A DNA stretch of 64,000 bases from Tulasnella sp. 424 (lineage: Eukaryota > Basidiomycota > Agaricomycetes > Cantharellales > Tulasnellaceae). Position 1 is the first letter of the stretch. Each line of letters opens with the position of its first letter. The translations under genes and the position numbers were made by a program. Shown here one piece after another: positions 44,101-55,579 of this stretch. The stretch lies in contig WSUB01000058.1 in assembly GCA_019633425.1 (NCBI GenBank), positions 124,001 to 188,000 of the forward strand, given 5' to 3'. A model generated the notes under the pieces. It saw nothing but the letters and a program-made list of their open reading frames with translations. It searched no databases and had not been told where the DNA came from.

Positions 44101-46152
44101 GCATTGTCGGCAGCGGCAGGATCTGCGTGAGCGGTCGCACAAGCGTCGTTCAACGCGGCAAAAATTCCAGGAGGACGACGTTCTTCAATAAGGTCGCAGA
44201 CGATCTTGTTGTTGAAGTACTTGATGGGAGTCCACTTGATCTGTTCACGAACGTACTCCTCTTGCTCGGCCTTGAGAGTCAGCTCGATGAAGATTTGTTG
44301 GAGCTTTTCGTTCACATAGTTGATGCAAAGCTATCGGAGCCCTCCGGTGAGCATATTGCATGAGTAATATGGCAGCCAGTCTCACTTGTTCGAAGGAATT
44401 ATCCTAGAACTTCAGTGTCAGTTATATCCAAAGACTCGGGAGACGGCCTAAATACCTGGAAAATCTCGAAGCCGTAGATATCAAGAACGCCGATGAGATG
44501 CACGTGTGCTGTCCTTGGTTTCATGGAGATATTGACTCGAGATACAATCCACTCGAAAAGGTTGTTATATATCGCCTTGGCGAGAGCATCTCTACCTGCC
44601 ATAGCCTGGATGACGTTCAACGGCACGTCGTATACCGATCCTGAGCGAACAAAGACTCAGTTCAACATGTGTGCCCAGTGAATTCATGCCGCCCACCTCG
44701 TCTACCGCCACGCTGGGTTTCCATGACTCGAATCGTCAAGGCTTTGTCGACAGTCTCAGCGTCCGTCTCCATCAGATACGCAATGAACTCCGTAACTCCA
44801 GGATCTTCGACCTTCGAGTTACCGTCATCCGATTCCTCAAAGACAAGGTTGCCGAGCCATAGGATGACGGCCAGCATGCGGAATATGTCGTTTTGCTCTT
44901 GTGGAGACAAACCAATGACTTGCATGGCTTTCTATGAGCATTAAACGAGGGTATAACTGGATCAGAAGCCAATACGCGCCCCAGATATCGGTGACGTACT
45001 AGAGTCTCGTGCCAATCATCAACGTCGTCAATACCCGGGACTTCGAGACAATTACTCCGACTGGTTATGGCGTATGCTTCGGGTCCTTGCAAGCCGAAGG
45101 ACTCTATTGAATCCACTCGTCAGTCCAGAAGCTTAACTACCGCATGTCAAGCAGCATGCCTTTTAGCTCGTTCGATGCGCCTTTCGTGAACTGATAGAAA
45201 ATATGGAAGTCGCGTTCACTCTCGATTTGGCCAACGACACGCCCCTACGAAGAATATACGTATCAGTTGCCGAGGACGCTGGCAGTGACGACTGCCTCGC
45301 ATACCTTTTCGAGAAGGTAATTCGTGATTTGCGCGCCAATCGGTTCACCCTGAGCGTTGAACATGAGCTCCAGGTACTTTCCATGTCGACTGGAGTTGTT
45401 GTTCCTCAAAGTCTTGGCACAACCGAAGCTCTCGAGCAGAGGGTTCGTCGCGAGGACCATCTCCTTCACTTGCTGGATGCTGCTGTCTTGGCCGCCCGAA
45501 ACAGCGGCGATGTACTGCATGATCCGCTTCGCAGCTTCCGTCTTCCCGGCACCAGACTCTCCAGAGATGATGACACACTGATTCTCCTTGTAGGCGTTCA
45601 TGTTGTAGTACGCTGACTCGGCGATGCTGAAGACGTGAGGTGGGACTTCGAGCCGGTTCTTGCCCTTGTACAGTTGGACCATAGCTTCGGTGTAGATGCC
45701 CAAGTCTTGTAGCACACGTTAAGCATTTAGTAACCCTTAGATATAGGGAAGGATGCGATACCTTTGAACGGGTTGACCGAGATCAACACACCACCGATGT
45801 AGGTATAGATTTCGCCGTTCTGCCAACGCTTCTGCAAGTTCTCGTTGATAGCCTCGTTGCTGATCGTTGTGAGGAGCGTCATATCCGATACACCAGCTTG
45901 TTTCTTTTTGAAGCCTTCCTTCCAATCGGCCTGTGGATTGCATGACGATGATGTGAGCGCTTGCTGCGCGCTCTGACTGAGCTGAGTACGATGCGATGTG
46001 CCCTACCTTTGCAACTTTAGAAGCACCTTTCTTCTCGGGCTTTGGGACGCCTGATGCTCCCTTCCCTGCCTTCTTTGAAATCGCCTAAAGGGCATTTTCA
46101 GATGATCAGCGGTGTGCGGCGGGTGTCGCCCAGGAAAGGGGTCTCAAACCAT
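41141..46152 (-). CDS. Class I myosin (fungal Myo1/Myo3/Myo5 type)
   Basis: Twenty exons on the complement give 1301 residues: 46150-46152 (ATG only), 46007-46084, 45762-45930, 45305-45705, 45160-45244, 45000-45103, 44697-44931, 44456-44640, 44386-44403, 43845-44330, 43585-43790, 43370-43526, 43011-43317, 42862-42953, 42681-42809, 42499-42623, 42233-42446, 41819-42167, 41234-41763, 41141-41173. The motor has the P-loop [13 protein letters not shown], switch [11 protein letters not shown] and relay [15 protein letters not shown]. Then come two IQ-like helices ([22 protein letters not shown]), the TH1 lipid-binding tail, a Pro/Ala-rich linker, an SH3 domain ([10 protein letters not shown] to [10 protein letters not shown]) and a Pro-rich end. 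It drives actin patches and endocytosis. The usual acidic Arp2/3-binding tail is not visible; the frame ends ARRAQRMEE. Intron 45104-45159 appears to use a GC donor. Confidence 0.92.
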
Positions 46153-46559
46153 GTCTATTCCCTGAACCCAACGTCGCGAACATCAGCTCGAAAGTCGTTT
46201 CAAGCTGCGATTATCGAACGTACTGTCTATCTCTACACCTTCTAATCAGTGTTTCTTGGGCTTCTTCGTTTAGCCCAGATGGGTGGGTATATTGGATTGA
46301 GGTGGGCAAGCGAAAGCAAGGCGGCTGCAGCGCGTTACGCAGTCATGACTGGAATCTCCCGCGGTGGTCCCTAAATGACGCCACAATCTGCCGAAACGCG
46401 GTGTATCTAATCGTAAGAGAGACCAAGAGGACAACACTGACATCTATGGTTAGGAAATACGCCATGGCAGACAAATGGTCAATAAGTCCGGAGTACATTA
46501 AGGCCAAAAAAGACGAGTAATTAGAGGGTCTAAGCGGCGGAGAACTTGTGAAGGTTGAG
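46153..46559. other. Intergenic; myosin 5' region
   Basis: No supported gene. It holds the upstream region of the myosin gene and the 3' flank of the COQ1-type gene. Confidence 0.4.
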
Positions 46560-48091
46560 CTAATGGGATCTTGAGACCACCTTTTCGGTCAAAACTTCAA
46601 GAGCATCTCGGGCCTCGCTCTTTGGTAAACGAAGGAGCGCTTCTCGGGCACTGTTGGCGTATTGTCCAGCTAGCTGTCGAGTTCGCGGTAATGCTTGCGA
46701 GCGGAGAACAAAGTCACGAGCCTGAAGAATATTGATCAGTAACTGGAGAAAGGGCAGGTAGGCTGCTGTACCGACCATCTCAACGTCGCCTTCACCCTTG
46801 AACCTCCGCGCGATAAGTGGACCCATCTCCTTGAACTCCTCGTACGCGTAAAGCGCAGGTGCCGTCGCTAGCCCGAGCTTCAGATCCGCACCGCTGCCCG
46901 GCTTTCCGAGTTGCTCAGATGTCGAAAAGTCTAAGGCGTCGTCGATGATCTGTGCAGGGGTGATTAGAAGTGAAGGCAGATCGCAGCAATATTTCAACTC
47001 ACCTGGAACGCAATTCCAATATTGCTTCCGTACGCCCAAGCGATGTCCTTGAGCTCTTCATCCTTCGCGACCCCGTTTTGAGCTCCTCCCAAGACGACCG
47101 CTGACCGCATAGACTTGGCCATCAAGCTGGCAGTCTTGTAATATGTCTTGCGAAGATACTGTGTCCAGCGGTTGACCTCGGCTGCAGCACCTTGCTTTTC
47201 GGAGGCGACGGCGACCTCCCTTGCCTGCATGATCTCTCCTTCCACGAGGTTGGTGATAACGCTAGCGATGAGCTCTACGACTTCGCTCTCTCCCAGTCTC
47301 GATAGAACCATACTAGCTCGCCCCAAAAGGAAATCTCCTCCAAGCACTGCGAGTTTGTTGCCGTATTTGAACGGTGCACTGGCAGCCGATCTCCGGAGTG
47401 CAGCGTCATCGAGAACGTCATCGTGCAACAAAGATGCAACGTGTATCATCTCCGTTATCTGTGCAAGCCGTGATTGGGTTGGCAACACCGTGAGGTGTGG
47501 GTCCGTTGCCATCCATGGTGCGTTGCCTGGTGTTGGTGGTACAGGCGGTAATGGCGGTGGACCAAACGTCGAGAAAGATGTCGAGAAGGATGCCGTGTGC
47601 TCGGGAATCATGGGATTCCAATCCGTGAGAACCTCTGGACTTGAGAGCGGCCGGTCAAGGTCATCCCGTCGGAATGGGCCATTTTCGGAGGCGCACTCCT
47701 TCTCCTTCCAGCCGCTTGCAAGGCCGTTGGTGGCTCTCGACATGAGGAAAACCAGCAGCGGCCGTAGCTGCTTCCCTCCGAGCATGAAGTAGTACGAGGC
47801 AATATCGGTAAGGTGCGGGTTGGACGAGCCGAGTAACCGTAAGAGGTTTTGCTGCACTTCCGATATTTGAGGCGCCATCATCTTGAATGGGTCCGGTCGT
47901 ATTGGACTTTGCGGAGGTAAGTGAGGTTCGGTGGTGGCTTCGACCTGCGAAGTGGGCTTCGCTCGGACTGCTTGGGCTAGAGAGCCGGACGGACGTGAAG
48001 TTGATACATGGCGAGCAGAATTAGATGCGAAGCGTTGAGAAAGTCGTGATGAGGACACCAGACGCGCTGGTATTCGTCCAGAGAGGGACAT
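46560..48091 (-). CDS. Mitochondrial trans-polyprenyl diphosphate synthase (COQ1 type)
   Basis: Exons 47003-48091, 46776-46949 and 46560-46721 on the complement give 474 residues. It makes the long isoprenoid tail of ubiquinone from isopentenyl diphosphate. The motifs are GGKQLRPLLV, the first aspartate-rich motif LLHDDVLDDA, the GNKLAVLGGDFLL region, and the second aspartate-rich motif QIIDDALDF. The start MSLSGRIPARLVSSSRLSQ is an amphipathic, Arg/Ser-rich presequence. Insertions rich in Pro (after SRATNGLASGW) lengthen the protein. The second intron (46722-46775) is a multiple of three and open in frame, but removing it restores GDVEMARDFVLRS. Its start codon lies 136 bp from that of mS41 on the other strand. 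Confidence 0.9.
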
Positions 48092-48227
48092 TTGGGGGAG
48101 ATTAGAATACGGTTGCAGCCGGTTCGTATGCCAATAATTGAGCTTACCAAACTTAGAAAACCCAACATCTACGCTCCCGCGCTCGCCACTCCCAAACCTT
48201 TCCCCATCTCTCGTCACATTACCTCCA
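48092..48227. promoter_or_regulatory. Bidirectional promoter region of COQ1-type and mS41 genes
   Basis: Only 136 bp separate the two divergent start codons, so the two mitochondrial genes share upstream DNA. The stretch contains CCAATAATTG on the plus strand, a possible CCAAT element; this is inference. Confidence 0.45.
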
Positions 48228-48781
48228 ATGCGCGGCTCATTAATTCTTCGTCAAGTTCTAGCTGAATCGTCATCGCGGATAGTGCAACCTCCGCGGATAC
48301 CAGCACCCAGAGGTCAGCTCTCTTTCGTATCCTTTTCAACGCGTGTTCCTCATCCAAAGTTTTTGTCTAAGCAGGCGACATTAGCACACCCGCCGCGTTT
48401 CTCGGCGCAATTGGCCGAGATTCGGCGAAAAAACTATCTGGTCCTTTAGCAGGGTGGCAGGAATGGGATGATATGTGGAAAACAAATGGTGATGTGCTGA
48501 AGGACGCGGGTGTTGCCGTGAAGGATCGAAGGTTAGTTGCAACGGTCAAATTCTCTTCGTAATAGCTGAAACTCAGTTCACACAAACCTTAGATACTTCC
48601 TCTGGTGCTTGGAAAAGTTCAGGGCCGGCGGCGATCCTTCCGAGTTCGCCATTCCAGCAAAGCCTAAGAAGAAAGTCCGAGGGTACGTACACACCGACCA
48701 CTAGCGCGTTGAAACACTTTTGACGCGATTTTCCTATATAGGTGGGGTCCTAAGGTTCAGCACGGAAAGCGGGTGCGATAG
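48228..48781 (+). CDS. Mitochondrial small-subunit ribosomal protein mS41 (IGR/FYV4 family)
   Basis: Exons 48228-48312, 48375-48531, 48593-48682 and 48742-48781 give 123 residues. The family core is present: TPAAFLGAIGRDSAKK (the IGR motif), a W..WDDMW helix, VAVKDRRYFLWCLEKF and the C-terminal WGPKVQHGKRVR. It begins with a basic, acid-poor presequence. The first intron junction (AGA G / GCGAC) was chosen because it joins the frame just before the IGR motif; reading through would stop early. Confidence 0.87.
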
Positions 48782-49265
48782 TGCTCGCGCGTTTCCGCAA
48801 GCAGCTCGTTTCCCATCTTACTGTCTGAGGCACTAGTTCTTTGCCATTTATTATTACGCTACTGGACTCAATGCACAGATTTTCCACTACAACCGCCTCT
48901 TAGGGCATATTCCCGCTAAGCTAAAACCGTTACAACAGGCCAGAATTCGTTCTTTAGTCCTGTGCTCCCGGCGGAGAGGTATTGGATGTGGACGCCAGAT
49001 GTGGCTATTACAGCCATATCCGGCCAGCACCACCCGCGAAGCTCCTCATCTGATAGACAAAACCCCATCCCGATAGATTCCGAATCAACTAGTCCGACAT
49101 GTACAATTCGCGCCGATATCATTTATTGGCAGCAGCTCGGGCTGAGGAGGTCCTGGAAGCTTCCTATTCTGGCCCTCATGAGAAGGCGTCTGCCGTACGT
49201 AACCTTCACTTGACCCTCCACCAAGCAACCACCACCCCATCCGACAACAACAAGCTCAGTCGTTG
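48782..49265. other. Intergenic
   Basis: No supported gene in this gap between mS41 and the glycosyltransferase. Confidence 0.4.
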
Positions 49266-51119
49266 ATGTCCAATTTGGACAGCAAGTTCCGCATCCTTCT
49301 CCTTCACTCCAACGGGCTTCATGGCCTTCAAATCCCACCAGCACCGGGGCCTTCTAGCGCCCAGGAAAGGACGGCACAACCTCCGGAATTCAATTCAACT
49401 TTATCCCTAGGCGAGCTACCTCGTATTTCCGTCACCGAGAACGAGTCCCAAGGAGAACAAGTGACACTACCAGATGGTGTCGAGTACGTGGTCGTTCTGG
49501 AGGATGACCCAAAGGTTCTAAAGGAGACATTAAATGCACGCTGGTCCTCGGACGTGCAATCAACCTTCTCCCAAATCGCCAAAACCGCTGGTGTTCCGTT
49601 GGGTTTTGGATGCGTGGTAGGCAGCGCAGGTGAAAGCCATTCATCGCACATCCTGGTTCTCCATCGCACACATTTCCAGATCTTCGGAGTATTCACGCCC
49701 CACTCTATCCCTCATGGAGGCGCTATACAGTTCCTGAAGCGAATATATCGTCCCTGGGGAGCCGTGCACTACGTCGGGATGGGACCAACGCGGGGTTGGA
49801 ACGTTGCTGACGAGCATAGTACACCCAACCTGGCCCCAGTCCCATGGGGATTCGAAGAACTGGAGACCGCTGAAACCATCATTCTGAGCTGGTTAGAGTA
49901 CCATTGGCAGAACGTACCGCCAAAGGTGACCATTGACGTGGTCATACCGTCTTACCGCGTCCAAATCCCGCTCTTGCGTTCGATACTTGAGCTAACGCCA
50001 TCGCCAACATGCTCAGTGGAGTTTATCATCGTGTTAGACGACCCCAATTCCCCTTCGATTCCCCGGCTTCTCAAAGACTTCCGGAGTCGCCCCGACGTTC
50101 ACATTCTGATCAACAGCGAAAACCGGGGAGCCAGTGCTGCCAGAAACCGAGGCCTGTGGACTTCAACCGCCGAGTGGGTACACTTCCTCGACGGCGACAT
50201 CATACCGAACTCAGACTTGCTGGCTGAGTCCGAGAGAGCGATACGCCGTCATCCCAAAGCGGCGGGGTTCGTTGGTAACGTGTACTTCCCTCCACCGGCC
50301 AACGTGGCGACCGCCGCCATCAAGCTATCCGGGGTCACGTCCTTCTGGGACATCGCGGATAGATTCAAGGAAGATGTTCCGTGGGGTGTTACGGGCAACC
50401 TGGTCGTACGTCGCAGAGTTCAAGACGGCATATCCTTCGATCTGCGCTTCCCAAAGACCGGCGGAGGAGAGGATATCGACTTTTGCCTGCGAAAGACGCG
50501 TTGGAGCATCGAAAATGGGGGAGATGGGTTCTACGGGGCCCCTGAAATGCAAGCGATTCATCCTTGGTGGAACAATGGCGGAAGAACGTACGAGAGAATC
50601 TTCAAGTGGGCGAAGGGAGATGGTGCTTTGATGGCCATGTTTCCTCACTTCGCTTACAGTGCGGCTGCTCCTAACGGTGGAGAAGTCCTTCTCTGCTGTG
50701 CCATAATCACCCTTGTTGGCTTGACAGTTGGTCCATTCCTGGATCCCAACCTCTCCATATCAATCTTTGGGGCAAAACTTTTTTTTGCTACAATTATTGT
50801 TCACGTGGCCTTTACCGTGCACGGATATCTCCTCTGGGGTAGCGAAGAACAGACTGCGTATCTCAGCAGAACGCTTGGTCTTGATTCACGCCTGTTGGCA
50901 GTAGCCGAAAGTGCGTTAATCAGGATGACCAGCGAAATGGGCAGAGCGGTTGGTGTTCTGCAGAGGAAAGAGTGGAACCAGCTTGGGAGGAGGTTCGACT
51001 GGTGGGCAGGCCGAGTAGGCATGGAGCAACGAATGGCGGAACGCGAGTTAGAGACGCAAACGTTTAAATTATGGCTCATTTTTGTCGTTGTGTGTGTACC
51101 GGCCCTTTTTTTTGAGTAG
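49266..51119 (+). CDS. Membrane-bound family 2-like glycosyltransferase
   Basis: One intron-free exon, 617 residues. An N-terminal globular part (to about residue 215) of unknown type precedes a GT-A fold: IDVVIPSYRVQIPLLRS, VEFIIVLDDP, NSENRGASAARNRGL, then the metal-binding FLDGDIIP, a GVTGNLVVRR strand and GGGEDIDFCLR, which could hold the catalytic base. These are the successive motifs of GT2 enzymes. Three hydrophobic segments follow (VLLCCAIITLVGLTVGP, LFFATIIVHVAFTV and a final LWLIFVVVCVPALFF), so the C-terminus is anchored in a membrane. The sugar and acceptor cannot be told. A remnant of its 3' end lies at about 57490. Confidence 0.8.
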   Translation: MSNLDSKFRILLLHSNGLHGLQIPPAPGPSSAQERTAQPPEFNSTLSLGELPRISVTENESQGEQVTLPDGVEYVVVLEDDPKVLKETLNARWSSDVQSTFSQIAKTAGVPLGFGCVVGSAGESHSSHILVLHRTHFQIFGVFTPHSIPHGGAIQFLKRIYRPWGAVHYVGMGPTRGWNVADEHSTPNLAPVPWGFEELETAETIILSWLEYHWQNVPPKVTIDVVIPSYRVQIPLLRSILELTPSPTCSVEFIIVLDDPNSPSIPRLLKDFRSRPDVHILINSENRGASAARNRGLWTSTAEWVHFLDGDIIPNSDLLAESERAIRRHPKAAGFVGNVYFPPPANVATAAIKLSGVTSFWDIADRFKEDVPWGVTGNLVVRRRVQDGISFDLRFPKTGGGEDIDFCLRKTRWSIENGGDGFYGAPEMQAIHPWWNNGGRTYERIFKWAKGDGALMAMFPHFAYSAAAPNGGEVLLCCAIITLVGLTVGPFLDPNLSISIFGAKLFFATIIVHVAFTVHGYLLWGSEEQTAYLSRTLGLDSRLLAVAESALIRMTSEMGRAVGVLQRKEWNQLGRRFDWWAGRVGMEQRMAERELETQTFKLWLIFVVVCVPALFFE

Positions 51120-51253
51120 TATTTCATTGCGGGGGTTCGGCGGACGGTGTTGACTCCAGGAAGAACAACGAATGAGATGATATTACCTATTGGGCTACGT
51201 TAAGCGAAGAATGGGATACAAGAGAATAGGGAGCAACATTGGGCATTGAGCGT

Positions 51254-52304
51254 TCAAGTATGTGGTTTATTTGCGCTCGCGCGGATAAGGGCGACTTCCT
51301 GCTCAAACCAAATCTTCTCCTTGCGGAGGAGGTGCGCCCAAGTAGGAATTGAGTATCTACAGCCGCTATTGCCCTGTATCGTGGAGGTGTCAGCGAACCG
51401 AAGCTGATCGTCGAGAGCTCACGACGGAGAGAAACTTACGTTCTCAACGAAGGAATTCAAAACAGAATCCCAGCTGACAGACGGAGGGAGATCGGCGAGG
51501 TAGCGGACAAGGAGTAGTTTTTCCGCTTCGGAGATGGTGCGCTTCTCGCCGGCGTTGCGAGCTTGCTTTACGAGGCGCTTTACTTCTTCTTCCGGAGACT
51601 CGTCGTTCCCTCTCTTGCGCTTAAGACTGGTTTTGGCAGCAGAAGTCCGACCGGTTCGGGAAAGGAGTTTGGCCCTGGTGCTTTTAGCAGCTGAAACGGA
51701 AAGGGGAACGGTTTAGCATGCAAACAAAGAGAAGAACGACGCAGAAACCCACCGGATTTCTTCGCTAGGGCTTTCAACTTCCTGACTTCCGCCTGAGATA
51801 TGGTCGATCCGTCAAAGGGTACTTGATCGCTCTTCAGTTTCTCGAGAGCTTCATCGAACTCTTCCCCTTTGCAGACATATCGCACGGCGGCTTCTCCCCA
51901 CTGAACATCTTCCACCTTGGTGATCAACGCGGTGGCGGTATCGTAATGCTCGCCGACGTCGCGTTGAGCTTGGGTATTGGTGTGGTCGGCGCATTGGAGG
52001 AGAAAGCGTTGGTGGTCGTGCTTGGGCTGTAGTGTGTAAAATTGTACGAAGTTGCTAAGAAGCAAGAAGGAAAATGTCAAGTCATCAGTTCAGCAACAGG
52101 GGTCAAGGTGAAGAAGAGGAATGGCAAAGCGTACTGTAAACATCCCGGGACGGCTATCGCCAGGCTCCTGGCAAACTCTTGAGCGCTGTTCCATTTCTGA
52201 CCCTGCCTGATGGCAGTGGCGACGAGGAGATGGTCTGCAGAAACAAGCTTGGGAGGAGAGGGAGAAAGAGAAGAAGGCGTGGAGGCGTGGGACGAACGAG
52301 GCAT
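51254..52304 (-). CDS. Protein of unknown function, basic and helical
   Basis: Exons on the complement (52135-52304, 51753-52054, 51440-51690, 51254-51373) give 280 residues. I do not recognise it. It starts MPRSSHASTPSSLSPSPPKL, followed by a helical region (ADHLLVATAIRQGQKWNSAQ) and a middle with WGEAAVRYVCKGEEFDEAL and a STISQAEVRKLKALAKKS helix. A Lys/Arg-rich stretch (TSLKRKRGNDESPEEEVKR) resembles a nuclear localisation signal. The C-terminal part, ADLPPSVSWDSVLNSFVEN, is followed by YSIPTWAHLLRKEKIWFEQ. A decayed copy of the last exon lies near 54400. Nuclear location is only inferred. Confidence 0.7.
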
Positions 52305-54339
52305 GTCGAAATGTACAAGAAATAGAAGGAGTGGATGGGTTGAGGGGTTTATTGGATGAGGGAATGGAATTAACAGTCCTGGAGATTCCCTCTGCCTTTT
52401 ATAGGAAGGACTCGCACTCCCTTAGCAAATATCTCTTTAGGACAATGACGTTAGATCGTATGAACTATTTTTAATTTGACGGTGGACTGGGAGGGAAATG
52501 GCTTGGCGGAAGGACAAGCTGCCAAGGTCCATCCTACTGCGTCATGGGATAAGGATATCCCTCTTCCGGGGATCTGTTGCTCCAGAATTGGGGATCCAGA
52601 CCTTACTATGCTGTCACTCGGCGGCCAAGGAGAATTCTTTCCTCTGTATGTATATCCGCATATTCTCTCTCTGATAATTCTTTGATTTTCATGTGTTCCA
52701 AAGCTCAATCTAAATCTAAAGAAACGCGACTACGCAGCTGGGGTTTCCTTTTCTGGGTAAAGGACCCTAATTCAATCGAAAAGAAGGGACGTCGACGCGT
52801 CTATGTTTACTGCGCGGATATTGCCAACACCCAGCATGACGTCATGTACATAAAGACAGGTTTGACACTTAGCCATAGATTACCGTCCTCACAATCCCGA
52901 GATCTCCAGCTGGTGGCTGTTCCAAGAATATTATGAATTCGGCCGCCAAGTGGATCGGGGTTAGGCGGACCTCCACCAACAATACGTCCGTCCCTCCATA
53001 CAATTCTTGTCCCGTACAGCTTATAAGACCTGCGACACGTCAGACCAAGCTCGATACGTCCCCTCTCCCTTCCTCCCCTCTCCCTTCCCTGCTTCTCTCT
53101 GCCCTACGTCGCCGGTCATGTCTCTTCACTCGACTCCCATACCGCAAGACACCCTCCAGCCTCAGTCTCAGCACCCTCAACACTCCTCGTTTGGACCTAG
53201 GCCTTCGACTCGCCTTCGGCGTCGCGTCGTGCCTTCCACCAGCGGTCGACCTCGAGTTTTCGGGTGAGTCGCCGATGTCGTTTTCGTTTCAACCAGCCTA
53301 GACTCTAACCTTACGTCCATCTTCTCCAGTCATGCTCGGGCTCGGCTCAGGCTTCCCTTCGATGACTGCACAAGGATGTACCCGCCGTCTGCCGCAGGTT
53401 TTTCCGGGCAACAGTTAAACGGTCTGGGCCTTGTTCTCCCGGGGGCACACAGTGACGGGCGGTAATGGAGCGTCCTGTCGGCCACAACCATGCTCGTATT
53501 CTCATACGGGACACTGGGAAACCCGCCTCCATTACAATCGCAGTACCTTATGTACTCTATGCGACTGTTTCTTATTTTACTCTCTTTCGTTTTCTTCTTT
53601 TACCTCTCTTTCATTTCGGGGAGACCACTGGTCTCGCGACTGCTCTGGCGCTCTCCAGACATGTTGCGATCCCCGTCGGCTCACAGCCCTCTAGGACTCC
53701 CTTTGGAGCCTAGTGAGGATGGCCTGCTTCTTTTTGGGACTCTCGACGCGGGCCTCCACGTGGCAAGTCCTGGGCAACGGACCTCTTTTCCGTCGATCGA
53801 CGGAAGAGGACGGCTAACCGCGTTTCTTTTGTAACGACCGTGTCTTCCTGTCATGTACTTCGATATGTCAATGAAGTCCTTGCTGTATAACGGACCCTGG
53901 TCCCTGTTAAAATCGCTGCTCTACTGGAGAAGGATTCGTTTCTAAACTGCGACTCACCCTCAGGCTTGGGTGACGGGGCGTGCATGATGTCGACAAAGTG
54001 TACCAGCCCTAATCAATACCTCGCCGTTAACTAGAGCATCAGATCGACCCTGGAGTCAATGGTTCGGCACGTGAATAGTAATGTACTTCTAGTGCAAGGT
54101 CGACCAGATTGCTCAAGACTTCCGCACCACCATGACTTCGAAGAGAGGATGATGGGGATCTCAGTGACTGACGAGAAAGTTCGAGCGACCTCAGGCTCAC
54201 CCTCAATGAATGGTTGATCTCACCGCACAGCTATGCGTTGAAGACGGGCAGAGGAGTAGATACGAGCGCGGGGCCGGGTTAACTGCAAGAAGAACCACAA
54301 AGGACGCGATTTACTACCTATTGGGCTACATCAAGCGAA
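52305..54339. other. Two kilobases without a supported gene
   Basis: Several frames of 80-120 codons occur at 52933-53834, with possible splice borders, but none shows a recognisable motif and they overlap in different frames. One string near 53465-53700 looks protein-like in parts, interrupted by a T-rich tract. It may be further decayed gene sequence. Confidence 0.45.
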
Positions 54340-54490
54340 GAACAAGATACAAGAGAGTAGGGAATAACGTTGAGCAGGCCGAGCATTCACGCATGTGAGT
54401 TATTCGCGTCGGCACGAACGAGTGCGACTTCGCGTTCGAACTAGGGTCCAGGTCTTCTCCTGGCGGAGGAGGTGTGCCTTTGCAGGGAAA
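54300..54490 (-). pseudogene. Remnant of the 3' end of the 51254-52304 gene
   Basis: The stretch TACCTATTGGGCTAC, AAGCGAAGAA and GAGGAGGTG with intervening sequence parallels 51185-51340, covering the last exon and 3' flank of the neighbouring gene. Substitutions and indels break the reading frame. Confidence 0.65.
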
Positions 54491-54499
54491 AAATATCTG

Positions 54500-55090
54500 C
54501 GATCATTTCTTCCGCCAACCTGACGCTCATTCCTTCTTCTCGGGCGACTTCCACAGGCGAAAGCGCACGCAACCCTCCACCCGTTTCCGTTTCAGAGATC
54601 ATATGCAGGAACCGAAGGCGTCATGCGCGTATCTGGGGAGGTGAAGTACAGAAAGACCAGATTTCTTGAAAGTGTGTTGCTGAATTGGTGGTGAGGTGAA
54701 TAAATGGAGAAGAGGAACGACAGATATAAGTGTAGAAGAGCTGCGGGGTCACCGTTAATCATGAAGCTCGGGACACAGGTGGGAGTCGACCCACAGATCC
54801 GTCGAGCCCGATTCCAAGCACACCACACCTCGTCCAGTCCCATAATACCATTATGCTCTCCCATCAAACTCCCGCCCGCACCTGCGTTGCCCGACCCATT
54901 CAAAGTTCCCGCCAGCTCCTTCGCCAGCCCTTCAATATACTGATTCTCGTCCTTCATCATATCCTGCGTCACGGCCGTGCTCGGTAAACCCAACCTCGCC
55001 ATCGACGACCCGCAAAGCCTTCTCACCAGCGGTACAGAGCACGAGAATTCTGAGACTCGCTTTGCCGTTGGGAAAGGAAATCTTGCCAAA
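54500..55090 (-). pseudogene. Decayed VPS36-like (ESCRT-II subunit) fragment
   Basis: On the complement the frame reads MARLGLPSTAVTQDMM, then YIEGLAKELAGTLNG and GIMGLDEVWCAWNRAR, the arrangement of the winged-helix part of Vps36. Further on, in shifted frames, come SGLSVLHLPRYAHDAFGS and LRALSPVEVAREEGMSVRL, also of Vps36 type. The N-terminal GLUE domain is missing, the frame shifts at least twice and stops occur between the matching pieces. Vps36 links ubiquitinated cargo to the ESCRT pathway; a functional copy should lie elsewhere. Confidence 0.62.
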
Positions 55091-55579
55091 TGCAGAAATT
55101 TGGGATTCGGTCCAGGTTCCTCGTAAAGGCGTCGATGTAAGAGCGCCAGTGAGGCTCTGTCGGTCTTTCTTCATTACCCGTTATCGGTTCCTGAGTTGAC
55201 GTCCAAGCTCGATAGCCAAGCTAATAAGACCACATTGGCATGCCCAATCTCAAGCGCAGGATCCTAGGAGAGCGAGCGGGGAGCCTTTGGGCCTCGCCAA
55301 GCAAGCCCGAACGTCACCAAGGACGACAAGCGCGCCTTCATTCGCTACTTCGCACTCTTGATCCCTCAGTCAGAATCCCGCCTTGAATACCTTTGTCGAC
55401 AATGTAAGTCTCAAGGCCTTCATCGCGAGCTTCAACGAACGGTTATGTAATGTAACACCAACCGTGAGACGGCGCGTTTTGGATTTATGAGGCGGGCGGA
55501 TATAGGGGTTGGTCAGCAAAGCAATTCAGGACAAATCACAGGTTCGACGACACGCTTCCCAACAAAGCTACTTCCAACT
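55091..55579. other. Intergenic
   Basis: No supported gene; the 5' leader of the following gene may lie here. An in-frame ATG at 55487 could extend that gene. Confidence 0.4.

Noticed and set aside
52933..53834. Overlapping open frames that could form a spliced gene
   Set aside because: No consistent set of splice sites gives one frame with a recognisable motif; a stop follows shortly after the first plausible junction.
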